A DNA stretch of 64,000 bases from Roseateles puraquae. GTDB taxonomy: Bacteria > Pseudomonadota > Gammaproteobacteria > Burkholderiales > Burkholderiaceae_C. The notes beneath the pieces were generated by a model, which searched no databases, was not told the origin of the DNA, and saw only the letters and a list, made by a program, of their open reading frames with translations. The stretch's first letter is position 1. Every line of letters starts with the position of its first letter. This document shows positions 56,511 through 64,000 of this stretch, one piece after another. The stretch lies in the NCBI RefSeq assembly GCF_002205845.1, contig NZ_NISI01000005.1, positions 62,001 through 126,000 of the forward strand, written 5' to 3'. Both the position numbers and the translations under genes were made by a program.

Positions 56511-56951
56511 TCATCCCGGGTCGGCGGGGCCGGTGCGTGCGCCGTCGCCTTCGCGGCCCAGGCGCAGCAACAACCAGCCGACCCCGGCGCCCACCCCGAG
56601 CGCGAGCAGCCGTTCGCCCCAGCGTTGCCATGCAGGCGGTGCGGCCGGGTGCGCCGCGGGCTCGGCCGCAGCGCCGCGGGACTCGTGCAACACCTGCCGG
56701 GCCGAAGCCCCGGGCGCTGCGCTGGCGGCGGGCGCTGCACTCAGCACGGCCGCCTGCGCGGGCAGTGCGCCCAGGCTGGCTGCCAACAGGGCTGCCCACA
56801 ACGCCGCAAACAGCGCCGCCACCAGCGCCGCCACCAGCGCCGCCGACAGCGCCGAAGTTGCGACGCGCGCCCGTGCGTGCATCCCGGCTGCCCGCCCAGG
56901 GGGCGGAAGGGGAGCCGTGTGGCGGTCGCGCCAGAGCCGGAGCAGGTCCAT
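56511..56951 (-). CDS. hypothetical Ala-rich membrane protein
   Basis: 146 aa. Two hydrophobic stretches: an Ala/Leu repeat (ALVAALVAALFAALWAALLAA) and LLALGVGAGVGWLLLRLG near the C-terminus, with an Ala/Pro linker. Codon repeats (GCC-rich) make an accidental open frame possible. A GGAG lies nine bases before the ATG. Converges with the response regulator gene. Family not recognised. Confidence 0.35.
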   Translation of the reverse strand: MDLLRLWRDRHTAPLPPPGRAAGMHARARVATSALSAALVAALVAALFAALWAALLAASLGALPAQAAVLSAAPAASAAPGASARQVLHESRGAAAEPAAHPAAPPAWQRWGERLLALGVGAGVGWLLLRLGREGDGARTGPADPG

Positions 56952-57091
56952 GCCGGGATGCTCCGCCCGGGCTGTTGCAGCATCAACACCCTGCCTGCAG
57001 GCTGGATGACATTTGAAACGAAGCGGGGTTCCCGCAGGCGGTGGCTTCGGCCATCATCCGGCCCATGGAAGGCGGCAAGGTGGGTGAGGGG

Positions 57092-57826
57092 ATGGCTGGC
57101 AGGCCGTGGCAACGCCGGGCCTGGCTTGTGCAATCACTGCTGATGGCGACGCCCGGTGCCTTCGCGACGGTGCCCGTGGTGCCCATGGCCCTGTCGGACG
57201 GCTTGAACCAGCCGTTTGCCGAGGCCCTGCTGCGCGAGCTGGCCGAGGCCGCGGGCTGGCGCTGGCAGGTCAGCCGCGTCCCCTTCTCGCGGGTGCTGCG
57301 CATGGCGGAAGCAGGTGAGGCGTTCGGCTTCGGCGTGTCGCCGTCGCGGGAGCGCGAGGCACAGTTGGTGTTCAGCGAGCCGGTCTTTCGCTCGGGCGTG
57401 TGGGCCATCGGGCGCGCCGCGGGCGATGGACCCATCACCAGCGTGGCGGGGTTGAAGGGTCGGAAGGTCTGTGCCGTACGGCCTGCGCGTCTGGGCGCCG
57501 AACTGGACATGGCTGCCGGGCGGGACTTTCAACTGCATGCGGCGCCAGGTGATCTCGGCAGCCGGCTGCGCATGCTGGAGGCGGGTCGCTGCGATGTGCT
57601 GCTCGTGACGCACTTCAATGACGAGCCGGCCTTGCTGCTGCGTCGGGTCCGTGATGCCGGGTTCGACCCCGACAGACTCGCCATCGGCCGGCGGGCGCTG
57701 AAGGAACTTCCGGTCTACATCGCGGCCCGCCGCGGGTCGGCGCTGGCGGACCTCGTGCCCGCGCTGAATCGGGCCGTTGCCGACCGTCAGACGGCCATCG
57801 GCCGGCTGCTGCTGGCGGGGCCCTGA
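57092..57826 (+). CDS. periplasmic solute-binding-like protein
   Basis: 244 aa from ATG 57092 (ATG 57065 possible). A signal peptide (WLVQSLLMATPGAFA) precedes a two-lobe fold: LNQPFAEALLRELAEAAGWRWQVSRVPFSRVLRMAEAGEAFGFGVSPSREREA, GLKGRKVCAVR, then a C-terminal lobe. Weakly similar to family 3 binding proteins. No transporter genes nearby. Second orphan binding protein of the window, unlike the first in sequence. Confidence 0.7.
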   Translation: MAGRPWQRRAWLVQSLLMATPGAFATVPVVPMALSDGLNQPFAEALLRELAEAAGWRWQVSRVPFSRVLRMAEAGEAFGFGVSPSREREAQLVFSEPVFRSGVWAIGRAAGDGPITSVAGLKGRKVCAVRPARLGAELDMAAGRDFQLHAAPGDLGSRLRMLEAGRCDVLLVTHFNDEPALLLRRVRDAGFDPDRLAIGRRALKELPVYIAARRGSALADLVPALNRAVADRQTAIGRLLLAGP

Positions 57827-57944
57827 GGTCAGCGTCCGGATTCATCAATTCAACCCCTCGGGGCATCAGGTGGTCGCATGGCGCCACGGGCGATGGGGCG
57901 GCGGGCCGAGGATGAGTCCTCCCTTTGCCAGAACATGAGCCGCC

Positions 57945-58460
57945 ATGAATCGTCGTCACCTGTTGGGATCGCTGGTCGCGATCCTCAGCCCGCAGGCGCG
58001 GGCCCTGTATGAACCGGAGCCGATGGCGCTCTTCAGGAGCCTGCCGGGCCGCTGGCGCGGGTCGCTCACCTACCGGGACTGGAGCCCACCGCATGCCCTC
58101 GTGTCGCTGCCCTGCGAGTTGTTCGTGGCCTTGAACTCGCCCTCGCAGGCCAGCTTGTATTTCGTGTTCCAGGATGGCCCGGGCAAGGTGGTGCACTCCT
58201 ACGACCGCTGGACGGTCAGCGAGGCCGGTGACACGTTCGCGTGGGCTTCAGGCAAGGACACGTCAACGTACGACCTCACGCCCATGCCCGCTGCGGCGGG
58301 CGAGACGGCCGTGTTGCTGACCCGGCTTCAGGACGGCAAGACCTATCGCCAGCGACTGCGGCTGGGGCCCAAGACGCTGCACATCGAGAAATTCGAAGTC
58401 GAGGCGGACGGCCGCGAGAGCTTCCGGAACCGCTACGAGTTCGCGCGCGCCGACGCCTGA
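57945..58460 (+). CDS. secreted protein of unknown function
   Basis: 171 aa. A short N-terminal hydrophobic stretch (RHLLGSLVAILSPQARALY) is a signal peptide or anchor. The rest is beta-rich (LPGRWRGSLTYRDWSPPHALVSLPCELFVAL, TYRQRLRLGPKTLHIEKFEVEADG) and looks like a small lipocalin-like barrel. Not recognised. Convergent with the next minus-strand gene (15 bases). Confidence 0.65.
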   Translation: MNRRHLLGSLVAILSPQARALYEPEPMALFRSLPGRWRGSLTYRDWSPPHALVSLPCELFVALNSPSQASLYFVFQDGPGKVVHSYDRWTVSEAGDTFAWASGKDTSTYDLTPMPAAAGETAVLLTRLQDGKTYRQRLRLGPKTLHIEKFEVEADGRESFRNRYEFARADA

Positions 58461-58475
58461 CGGGGGCGCTGGCGA

Positions 58476-58958
58476 TCAGCGGTGCTCGAAGACGTCTTCG
58501 TCCGTGAGCCGCCAGCAGCCCCGGTCCATGCTGAAGTGGTAGGCCCGGACCGGGAAGCGCAGGTGGTCTCGCAACTCGACGGTGGCCGAGGTGCGAGTCG
58601 ACGCCGCCACGTCGATCGTCAAGCCGCTCTGTTGGGCCTGGGCTTGAAGCGATGGGCGCCGGGCGTAGGCATCCCGGGCGATCCAGCGCTCGGTGTAGGC
58701 CGGCGAATCTTCGAGCCAGTCGTCGTCGGCCCACTGGCGCTCATGCAGCGGGAACTCGGTGCGGCTCAGCACGAATGCCGGGCTGGTCGAGAAGATGGAC
58801 AGGAAGGCGCTGAAGGTCTCGGGGCTCGCCTCCGAGCATTCCGCCGCCGCCGCGGATGACGCGACGAGCCCCATGAGGATCGAGGCGCCGATGGCCAGCA
58901 GCCGGTGCCCGGCACCGGGCGGGGTGGTCGGTTCATCGCGTCTGGCGGAGCGTGTCAT
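58476..58958 (-). CDS. secreted protein of unknown function
   Basis: 160 aa from ATG 58958; the frame is open further upstream but this start yields a signal peptide (LLAIGASILMGLVASSAAAA). Mature part: SPETFSAFLSIFSTSPAFVLSRTEFPL and VELRDHLRFPVRAYHFSMDRGCWRLTDEDVF. Two Cys, near each end of the mature protein, may pair. Unrecognised. Downstream of the cupredoxin-like gene on the same strand. Confidence 0.6.
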   Translation of the reverse strand: MTRSARRDEPTTPPGAGHRLLAIGASILMGLVASSAAAAECSEASPETFSAFLSIFSTSPAFVLSRTEFPLHERQWADDDWLEDSPAYTERWIARDAYARRPSLQAQAQQSGLTIDVAASTRTSATVELRDHLRFPVRAYHFSMDRGCWRLTDEDVFEHR

Positions 58959-59060
58959 GACGGGTTGCAGTCGCTTCAGCAGCAGGTGGGCCGCGCCGCA
59001 GCGGCGTTGCAGGCGGCGCCGGATGCTATGCCGAAACAGCGGCGGGATCACCTGCCTGGC

Positions 59061-59717
59061 TTACCGGCGTCTGGCGGTGATGATGGCTGTATTGACCGTC
59101 ACGGCGCTGCCGCCGGCACTGACCTCCACGGCGGTCGGCGCCCCTTCCAGCACCTGATCGGGGTGCCAGATCCGGACCCGCGCCGGCCCGGCGGGCAAAC
59201 CCGTCAGCACCGCCTGGCCGTCGGCCTCGCTGACCCTGGACCAGGGGCTGTCGGCCACGTACAGATGCCCCCGCATGGAGCTGTGCAGATGGCAGCCCAG
59301 CAGGTAGGCGCCGGGCTTGGCCACGACGCGGCTGTCGCGCGCGACCGTCTCGCCAACCTTGCCGGCCAGGCGCATCTGCTGGTTCTGGGTCGCATCGAGA
59401 TAGAAGCCGCCCGGGCCGACCGGGCCGAGGATGACGTGGTGGTCCCAGGCATCCAGGTTGGTGAAGCTGACGCGGGCGCCGGTGTGAACCACGGTCACAT
59501 AGGGCTTGAAGCGCATCTTTTCCTGGCGGATGGTGGCTTCCATCACGGGCGGGGGCTGGCTGCCGGGCACCGTGCTGTCCACCAGCACGACGGCATCCGC
59601 CAGGGGCTGGCCCGATTTATCGAGCACCCGCACCGACAGGTCGGCGGCCGGGGTGGCGGTGGCCAGCACCAACAGGCTGGCGGTCAGAAAGGCATGCACA
59701 CAGGGCAGGGGGCGCAT
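59061..59717 (-). CDS. cupredoxin-like (methylamine-utilisation-type) periplasmic protein
   Basis: 218 aa. Signal peptide, a carboxypeptidase-regulatory-like start (LSVRVLDKSGQPLADAVVLVD), then a plastocyanin-like domain with candidate copper ligands His93/His94 (AWDHHVILG) and Cys142, His145, Met148 (LLGCHLHSSMRGHLYV), and a C-terminal beta domain. Predicted periplasmic copper-binding or redox protein. It follows the sigma/anti-sigma pair on the same strand by 88 bases, so it may be in their operon or regulon. Confidence 0.8.
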   Translation of the reverse strand: MRPLPCVHAFLTASLLVLATATPAADLSVRVLDKSGQPLADAVVLVDSTVPGSQPPPVMEATIRQEKMRFKPYVTVVHTGARVSFTNLDAWDHHVILGPVGPGGFYLDATQNQQMRLAGKVGETVARDSRVVAKPGAYLLGCHLHSSMRGHLYVADSPWSRVSEADGQAVLTGLPAGPARVRIWHPDQVLEGAPTAVEVSAGGSAVTVNTAIITARRR

Positions 59718-59805
59718 CGGAAGGCTCCGGTCAGACGATGACCGAGACCTACGCCCGCCGCGCGCATCTGGATGCATGCCGATGCCCGCGAGCTGTCGCC
59801 GCCGC

Positions 59806-60486
59806 TCAGATGGACCCGACCGAGACGATGGGCCCCGTCGGAGCGCCGGTGGGCGAGCCGCCAGCCGGCTCCAGGCTGACGGCCAGCGCCTGGGCGCCTT
59901 TCAGGATCTCGTTGCGCAGCACCGTGGTCGAGCCCTGGGCCGACACCAGCCCCAGCGAGCGGGGTGCTGCGCCCGACGGCACGGCCCAGAGCTCCAGCGC
60001 CCGGCCGTCCGCCACCTGGGCGGTGCCCAGGGGCTTGAGCACCAGCGCGCGCCCGTCGGCACTGATGCTCGCCACGAAGCCCGCCGACACCAGCGCGGCG
60101 CCATCCGGTGTGCCGTTGAGCACCACCACCAGCGGTGGCTGCACCGGCGGCGGCTGCACCACCACGACGGCCAGCGCCAGCGTCGCAGCGACCGCCACGG
60201 CCGACAAGCCACGCCAGACCGCCAGGCCCTGCCACCAACGCTGCGGCGCCCCGGCGGGCGTGAACAACGTGGCTTGCACCTGCTGCCACACCCGGGGGCT
60301 CGGGGCCATCTCCGGCAACGGGGCCGCCAGGGTCTGCATGCGGGCTTCCCAGCCGCGTACTGCGGCGGCCAGGGCCGGGTGGGCGGGCAGCAGCTGCTGC
60401 AGGCGGCGGCGCGCACCGCCGCGCAGGGTGCCCAGGGCGTATTCGGCGGCCAGTCGGTCGGCCAGTTCTCGCTTGCTGTAGTCCAT
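59806..60486 (-). CDS. anti-sigma factor, RskA/anti-sigma-K family
   Basis: 226 aa. N-terminal sigma-binding region (KRELADRLAAEYALGTLRGGARRRLQQLL), one membrane segment (about 94-110, LSAVAVAATLALAVVVV), and a periplasmic RskA domain (LVVVLNGTPDGAALVSAGFVASISADGRALVLKPLG, ELWAVPSGAAPRSLG). Start overlaps the sigma-factor stop by one base, so they are coupled. Confidence 0.9.
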   Translation of the reverse strand: MDYSKRELADRLAAEYALGTLRGGARRRLQQLLPAHPALAAAVRGWEARMQTLAAPLPEMAPSPRVWQQVQATLFTPAGAPQRWWQGLAVWRGLSAVAVAATLALAVVVVQPPPVQPPLVVVLNGTPDGAALVSAGFVASISADGRALVLKPLGTAQVADGRALELWAVPSGAAPRSLGLVSAQGSTTVLRNEILKGAQALAVSLEPAGGSPTGAPTGPIVSVGSI

Positions 60487-61127
60487 CAGTGCGCTCCGGC
60501 CTGGGGTTGGCTGCCGCGCGCGGCGCGGTCCAGGCAGTCGCGCAGGCTCTGCAGCCCGCGGCGGATCCAGCTCTTCACGGTGCCCAGGGGTTGGGCCATC
60601 TGGCCGGCCACCTCGGCATGCGACAGGCCGTCGTAGTAGGCCAGCGCCAGGCTGGCGCGCTGGCGTTCCACCAGGTGTTCCATGCAGCGCTCCAGCGTGT
60701 GCTGGGTGCTGGCCTGCTCCAGTAGCGCCAGCGGGCCGGCGGCGGTGTCGGGCACCTGGTCCAGCAGGTCGGTCTCGGCATCGCCGTCGGGGCTGCCGGC
60801 GTAGCGGCTCACGGTCTCGGGCTCGCGGCTGCGGCGGCGCAGGCCGTCGATGGCGCGGTTGCGGGCAATGCTCATCAGCCACGTCATGGGCCGCGCCAGC
60901 GCAGGGTTGTAGCCGGAGGCCGATCGCCAGACGGTGACGTAGACCTCCTGCAGGATTTCTTCAGCCTGGCCGCGGTCGCCCACCAGGCGGGCGATGACGG
61001 CCAGCAAGGTGCCGCTGGTGGCCTTGTAGAGAGCTTCGAACGCTTGGCGGTCGCCCAGGGCCGTGCGGGCCATCCAGGTGTCCAGGGCTTCGGCGGCAGC
61101 ATCACCGGGGCGGGGTGTGTCGGTCAT
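60486..61127 (-). CDS. ECF RNA polymerase sigma factor
   Basis: 213 aa. Region 2 (AFEALYKATSGTLLAVIARLVGDRGQAEEILQEVYVTVWRSASGY, then PMTWLMSIARNRAIDGLRRRSRE) and region 4 (RASLALAYYDGLSHAEVAGQMAQPLGTVKSWIRRGLQSLRDCL). Start at 61127 avoids an unlikely N-terminal extension. Held by the coupled RskA-type anti-sigma. Targets may include the cupredoxin downstream and the divergent DUF3034/haemoglobin genes (inference). Confidence 0.93.
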   Translation of the reverse strand: MTDTPRPGDAAAEALDTWMARTALGDRQAFEALYKATSGTLLAVIARLVGDRGQAEEILQEVYVTVWRSASGYNPALARPMTWLMSIARNRAIDGLRRRSREPETVSRYAGSPDGDAETDLLDQVPDTAAGPLALLEQASTQHTLERCMEHLVERQRASLALAYYDGLSHAEVAGQMAQPLGTVKSWIRRGLQSLRDCLDRAARGSQPQAGAH

Positions 61128-61223
61128 GAGGGCGGGGCGGGCAGCGGCACGGACGGGGGCCCGCGCTCGGGGCCGATTGTTGACGCCATGGCGGGCACCG
61201 GGAACAGAAAGGACGGCCATGAC

Positions 61224-61308
61224 CCAGCTACGTCGCCGGCTTCTTCACGGATGCAGGGCTTGCTCCAAAAAAATTTTGCATCCATTTGTTCGGCGGCGGC
61301 GTAGCTGG
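61224..61308. repeat. large nested inverted repeat (possible cruciform)
   Basis: Outer arms of 15 bases, CCAGCTACGTCGCCG (61224-61238) and CGGCGGCGTAGCTGG (61294-61308), with one mismatch. Nested inside, exact arms GGATGCA (61249-61255) and TGCATCC (61277-61283), and an A/T-rich centre (AAAAAAATTTT). Lies in the 215-base divergent gap between the sigma factor and DUF3034 genes. Confidence 0.65.
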
Positions 61309-61342
61309 ACCCATGACCGCTGATTCCTTCAGGAGCCGACCC

Positions 61343-62263
61343 ATGACGCCGAGAGTTTCCCGGGGCTTCAATGCCCTCACCGCCCTGACTGCCCTGACCG
61401 CCACGCTGGCCGCCACGGGCGCGCATGCGGCCGACGGCAAGCTGCTGCTGACCGGCGGGGTCAGCTCCATCGACGGGGCTGCCGGGGGCGGCCTGACGCC
61501 GTGGGCCGTGACGGGCAGCTACGCGACCTCGGGCGAGGTCGGCGGCACGGCGTTCCTGACGGGCGTGAAGACCGGCGACTACGCGCTGCGCACCTTTGGC
61601 GTGGCGGTGAGCTGGGAAGACCGCTTCGAGCTGTCCCTGGCCCGGCAGGACCTGGACACCCGCGACAACCTCGCGCCGCTGGGCCTGCCAGGCCTGCACC
61701 TGAAGCAGGACATCCTCGGCGCCAAGCTGCGCGTGGCCGGCGACGCGGTGCTGGACGCCGACACCTGGATGCCCCAGGTGGCCATCGGCCTGGAACACAA
61801 GATGACGCATGCCGGCGCGCTGGGCCCCACGCTGTTCGGGCCGCTGGGCGCAAGCCGCTCCGGCACCGATGTGTATGTCAGCGCCACCAAGCTCTTTCTC
61901 GCGCCCGGCATCCTGGTCAACGGCACCCTGCGGGCCACCAAGGCCAACCAGAACGGCCTGCTGGGCTTCGGTGGCGCCCAGGGCCGCGGCTACCAGCTCA
62001 AGCCGGAGATCTCGGTGGCCAAGCTCCTGTCCAGCCGGGTCGCGGTGGGCGCCGAGTTCCGCGCCAAGCCCGACAACCTGAACCGCTCCGTGCTGGGCGA
62101 GGGCGCGCTGAAGGAGAACGCCTGGTTCGACGTCTTCGTGGCCTGGGCGCCCACCAAGCAGGTGTCGCTCACCGCCGCCTATGTCGACCTCGGCCGCATC
62201 GCCCCCGCCGTCCAGCCGCGCCGCCAGACCGGCGCCTACCTTTCTGCCCAACTGGCCTTCTGA
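61343..62263 (+). CDS. DUF3034 outer-membrane-type protein
   Basis: 306 aa from ATG 61343 (AGGAG eight bases upstream). Signal peptide (LTALTATLAATGAHA), then a beta-barrel-like sequence with GKLLLTGGVSSIDGAAGGGLTPWAVTGSYATSGEVGGTAF, LGLPGLHLKQDILGAKLRVAGDAV, and a terminal YLSAQLAF with C-terminal Phe. DUF3034 is a conserved outer-membrane family of unknown function in Proteobacteria. 29 bases before the truncated haemoglobin gene. Confidence 0.82.
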   Translation: MTPRVSRGFNALTALTALTATLAATGAHAADGKLLLTGGVSSIDGAAGGGLTPWAVTGSYATSGEVGGTAFLTGVKTGDYALRTFGVAVSWEDRFELSLARQDLDTRDNLAPLGLPGLHLKQDILGAKLRVAGDAVLDADTWMPQVAIGLEHKMTHAGALGPTLFGPLGASRSGTDVYVSATKLFLAPGILVNGTLRATKANQNGLLGFGGAQGRGYQLKPEISVAKLLSSRVAVGAEFRAKPDNLNRSVLGEGALKENAWFDVFVAWAPTKQVSLTAAYVDLGRIAPAVQPRRQTGAYLSAQLAF

Positions 62264-62292
62264 GGCTGCGCGCGTATTTCAAGGAGATGTTC

Positions 62293-62730
62293 ATGACCCG
62301 CATGACCCGTGCCCTGGCTGCCTTCGGCGTCACCCTGCTGCTGTCCACCGCCCATGCCCAGGGCACCGCTGACGACAGCGTCTACCGCGCCTGGGGCGAG
62401 AAGGCCGGCATCCAGGCCGTGATGCAGGACTTCGTCACCCGTCTGCAGGCCGATGCCCGCATGGCGCCGTTCTTCAAGAACGCCAACCGCGAGCACCTCG
62501 TCACGCAGCTCACCGAGCAGCTCTGCCAGCAGTCCGGCGGGCCTTGCACCTACAAGGGCGTGCCCATGAAGGAGGCCCACGAATCGATGGACATCGGCCG
62601 GCGTGACTTCAATGCACTGGTGGAGGTGCTGCAGCAGAGCATGGAGGCCAAGGGCATCCCGTTCGCTGCCCAGAATGCGATGCTGGCGCGCCTGGCGCCG
62701 ATGTACCGGGACATCATCAACCGGCCCTAG
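62293..62730 (+). CDS. exported group I truncated haemoglobin
   Basis: 145 aa. A signal peptide (LAAFGVTLLLSTAHAQG) precedes a 2/2 globin: YRAWGEKAGIQAVMQDFVTRL, DARMAPFFKN, and the proximal-His segment KEAHESMDIGRRDFNAL. Two Cys (LCQQSGGPC) sit just before the haem pocket and could form a disulfide in the periplasm. Group I members bind O2 or NO. The start at 62293 is set by AAGGAG. Co-transcribed with DUF3034. Confidence 0.87.
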   Translation: MTRMTRALAAFGVTLLLSTAHAQGTADDSVYRAWGEKAGIQAVMQDFVTRLQADARMAPFFKNANREHLVTQLTEQLCQQSGGPCTYKGVPMKEAHESMDIGRRDFNALVEVLQQSMEAKGIPFAAQNAMLARLAPMYRDIINRP

Positions 62731-62785
62731 GAGTCCGCGCGGCAGAGCGTGGCATCCGCGCCGGGGCGAGAGGCCGCGCAGCCTC

Positions 62786-63529
62786 CTAGGCCATCGCACC
62801 CGGCCCCAGCCGGTCCACCGCGTCGGTGATGATCCCGTCGATGCCGTCGGCGATCAGCCGCTCGGCCACGGCGGCGTCGTTGACGGTGTAGACCAGCGCC
62901 CGCCAGCCGCGGGCGTGCAGCTGCTCAATCAGTGAACGGTCCATCAGCCGCCAGTTCGTGATGACGGCCACCACGCCCAGGGCCTCGGCCGCCTCTTGCC
63001 AGCCGGCCCAGAGTTCGTCCAGCAGCAGGCCGCGGGGCAGGGTGGGCTCGGTGTCGCGGGCGGCGGCCAACGCGTCGGGCTGGAAGCTGCTCAGCAGCGG
63101 CGGCACGGCGGCGCCTGCCCACAGGCGCGCGGCCTCGCGTGCGACCGCCGCGCCGGTGCGGGCGTCCTCGCCGGGGCAGGGTTTGATCTCGATGTTCAGC
63201 GCGCAGCCATTGGCCTGGCAGAACGCAGCGATCTGGGCAAAACGGGGCAGGGGCTCGCCGGTGTAAGGCGGGCTGTGCCAGGCGCCGCCATCCAGCCGGG
63301 CCAGCGCCGCCCAGTCCTGTTCGGCGGGAGAGCCCTGGCCGCTTGTCGTGCGGTCCAGGGTGTCGTCATGCAGCAAAAAGGCTTCGCCGTCGCGGCTGAG
63401 CTTCACATCGCATTCGAAGGCTCGATACCCGAAGCCGGCCCCCACGCGGAAGGCGGCCAGGGTGTTCTCCGGGGCAAGCTTGCCGGCGCCGCGGTGCGCC
63501 AGCCACAGCGGATAGGGCCAGGGCTTCAT
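62786..63529 (-). CDS. ugpQ: cytoplasmic glycerophosphodiester phosphodiesterase
   Basis: 247 aa TIM-barrel enzyme that splits glycerophosphodiesters to glycerol 3-phosphate and an alcohol. Catalytic strings [42 protein letters not shown] (general acid/base His in LLHDD) and LNIEIKP are intact. No signal peptide, so the UgpQ-type cytoplasmic form. The ugp transporter genes are not in the window. ATG 63529 chosen over a longer frame. Confidence 0.9.
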   Translation of the reverse strand: MKPWPYPLWLAHRGAGKLAPENTLAAFRVGAGFGYRAFECDVKLSRDGEAFLLHDDTLDRTTSGQGSPAEQDWAALARLDGGAWHSPPYTGEPLPRFAQIAAFCQANGCALNIEIKPCPGEDARTGAAVAREAARLWAGAAVPPLLSSFQPDALAAARDTEPTLPRGLLLDELWAGWQEAAEALGVVAVITNWRLMDRSLIEQLHARGWRALVYTVNDAAVAERLIADGIDGIITDAVDRLGPGAMA

Positions 63530-63589
63530 CCTTCGGATTCTGAGGGCAATCGGTGCAAAACCCCCCCTGCGATACGATCCCGCTCCTCT

Positions 63590-64000
63590 ATGAACGCCCC
63601 GCATCCCCTGATGCCGGCTGCCGCTGCCGCAGCCGATGTCCACGATTCGCGCGACGCCCCCCGCCTGCGCGAGATTCCGTACAACTACACGTCGTTCTCC
63701 GACCGTGAGATCGTCATCCGCCTGTTGGGTGCGCGATCCTGGGCGCTGCTGGACCAGCTCCGGCTGGAGCGCCGCACGGGTCGATCCGCGCGCATGCTGT
63801 ACGAGGTGCTGGGCGACATCTGGGTGGTGCAGCGCAACCCCTACCTGCAGGACGACCTGCTGGACAACCCCAAGCGCCGCGCGCTGCTGATCGAGGCCCT
63901 GCACCACCGCCTGGCCGAGGTGCAAAAGCGCCGCGACCCCGCCAGCGACCCGGTGCGCGACGCGGCCGTGGGCGAACTGCTGGAGGCGGCGCGCGGCGCC
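63590..64000 (+). CDS. DUF3683 FAD-linked oxidoreductase, N-terminal part
   Basis: 137 codons, running off the right end of the window. The sequence [61 protein letters not shown] matches the start of the very large (about 1,300 aa) DUF3683/FAD-binding oxidoreductases of Burkholderiales, which combine a D-lactate-dehydrogenase-like flavin part with Fe-S domains. Neither of those domains is in view. TACGAT 14 bases upstream may be its -10. Confidence 0.75.
   Translation, partial: MNAPHPLMPAAAAAADVHDSRDAPRLREIPYNYTSFSDREIVIRLLGARSWALLDQLRLERRTGRSARMLYEVLGDIWVVQRNPYLQDDLLDNPKRRALLIEALHHRLAEVQKRRDPASDPVRDAAVGELLEAARGA

Overview
This is a contiguous stretch of a GC-rich (about 70%) Gram-negative chromosome. 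Gene order (fabD-fabG-acpP-fabF-rpoE-rseA-mucD, then lepA-lepB-DUF4845-rnc-era-recO-pdxJ-acpS), OmpC-type porins, a DUF3683 oxidoreductase and an RNase E with an RG-rich tail all point to a betaproteobacterium of the order Burkholderiales, probably the Rubrivivax/Leptothrix/Roseateles group (inference from gene order and composition, not from a search).

1-13.8 kb is conserved housekeeping: type II fatty acid synthesis, the sigma-E envelope stress operon (with no rseB between rseA and mucD), a 520-base gap holding a DnaA-box-like cluster and a candidate small RNA or attenuator, then translation/secretion/RNA processing/DNA repair genes ending in holo-ACP synthase. 13.8-25 kb holds a secreted unknown, a membrane ClpP-like protein, a peptide transporter, RNase E with a long leader, divergent rluC, a phosphatase, a Rieske protein and SppA. 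25-36.6 kb is more accessory: a secreted DNase II homologue with a membrane partner, a cytoplasmic-type gamma-glutamyltransferase coupled to a PPC/DUF296 protein, an MFS exporter behind a structured leader, a GNAT acetyltransferase, and a TonB-dependent receptor divergent from a MINPP-type phytase.

36.6-40.9 kb stands out. It is visibly less GC-rich, is bounded by gene-poor sequence, and carries a tight two-gene unit: a STAND NTPase with a helical-repeat C-terminus, and a cupin-NUDIX fusion. This is my best candidate for an undescribed system; its function (signalling, or defence) is inference.

40.9-51.6 kb has a periplasmic solute-binding protein, an MFS transporter with a divergent LysR regulator, a CheW/MCP/response-regulator chemotaxis cluster, a glycine-zipper lipoprotein, a FecR/DUF6600 protein and a VOC-AraC pair. 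51.7-64 kb has a porin, a small outer-membrane barrel, a divergent hybrid kinase/OmpR-type regulator pair, several secreted unknowns, a cupredoxin-like protein downstream of an ECF sigma/RskA anti-sigma pair, a DUF3034 outer-membrane protein with an exported truncated haemoglobin, a glycerophosphodiesterase, and the start of a DUF3683 oxidoreductase. I saw no tRNA, rRNA, CRISPR array or intact insertion sequence.
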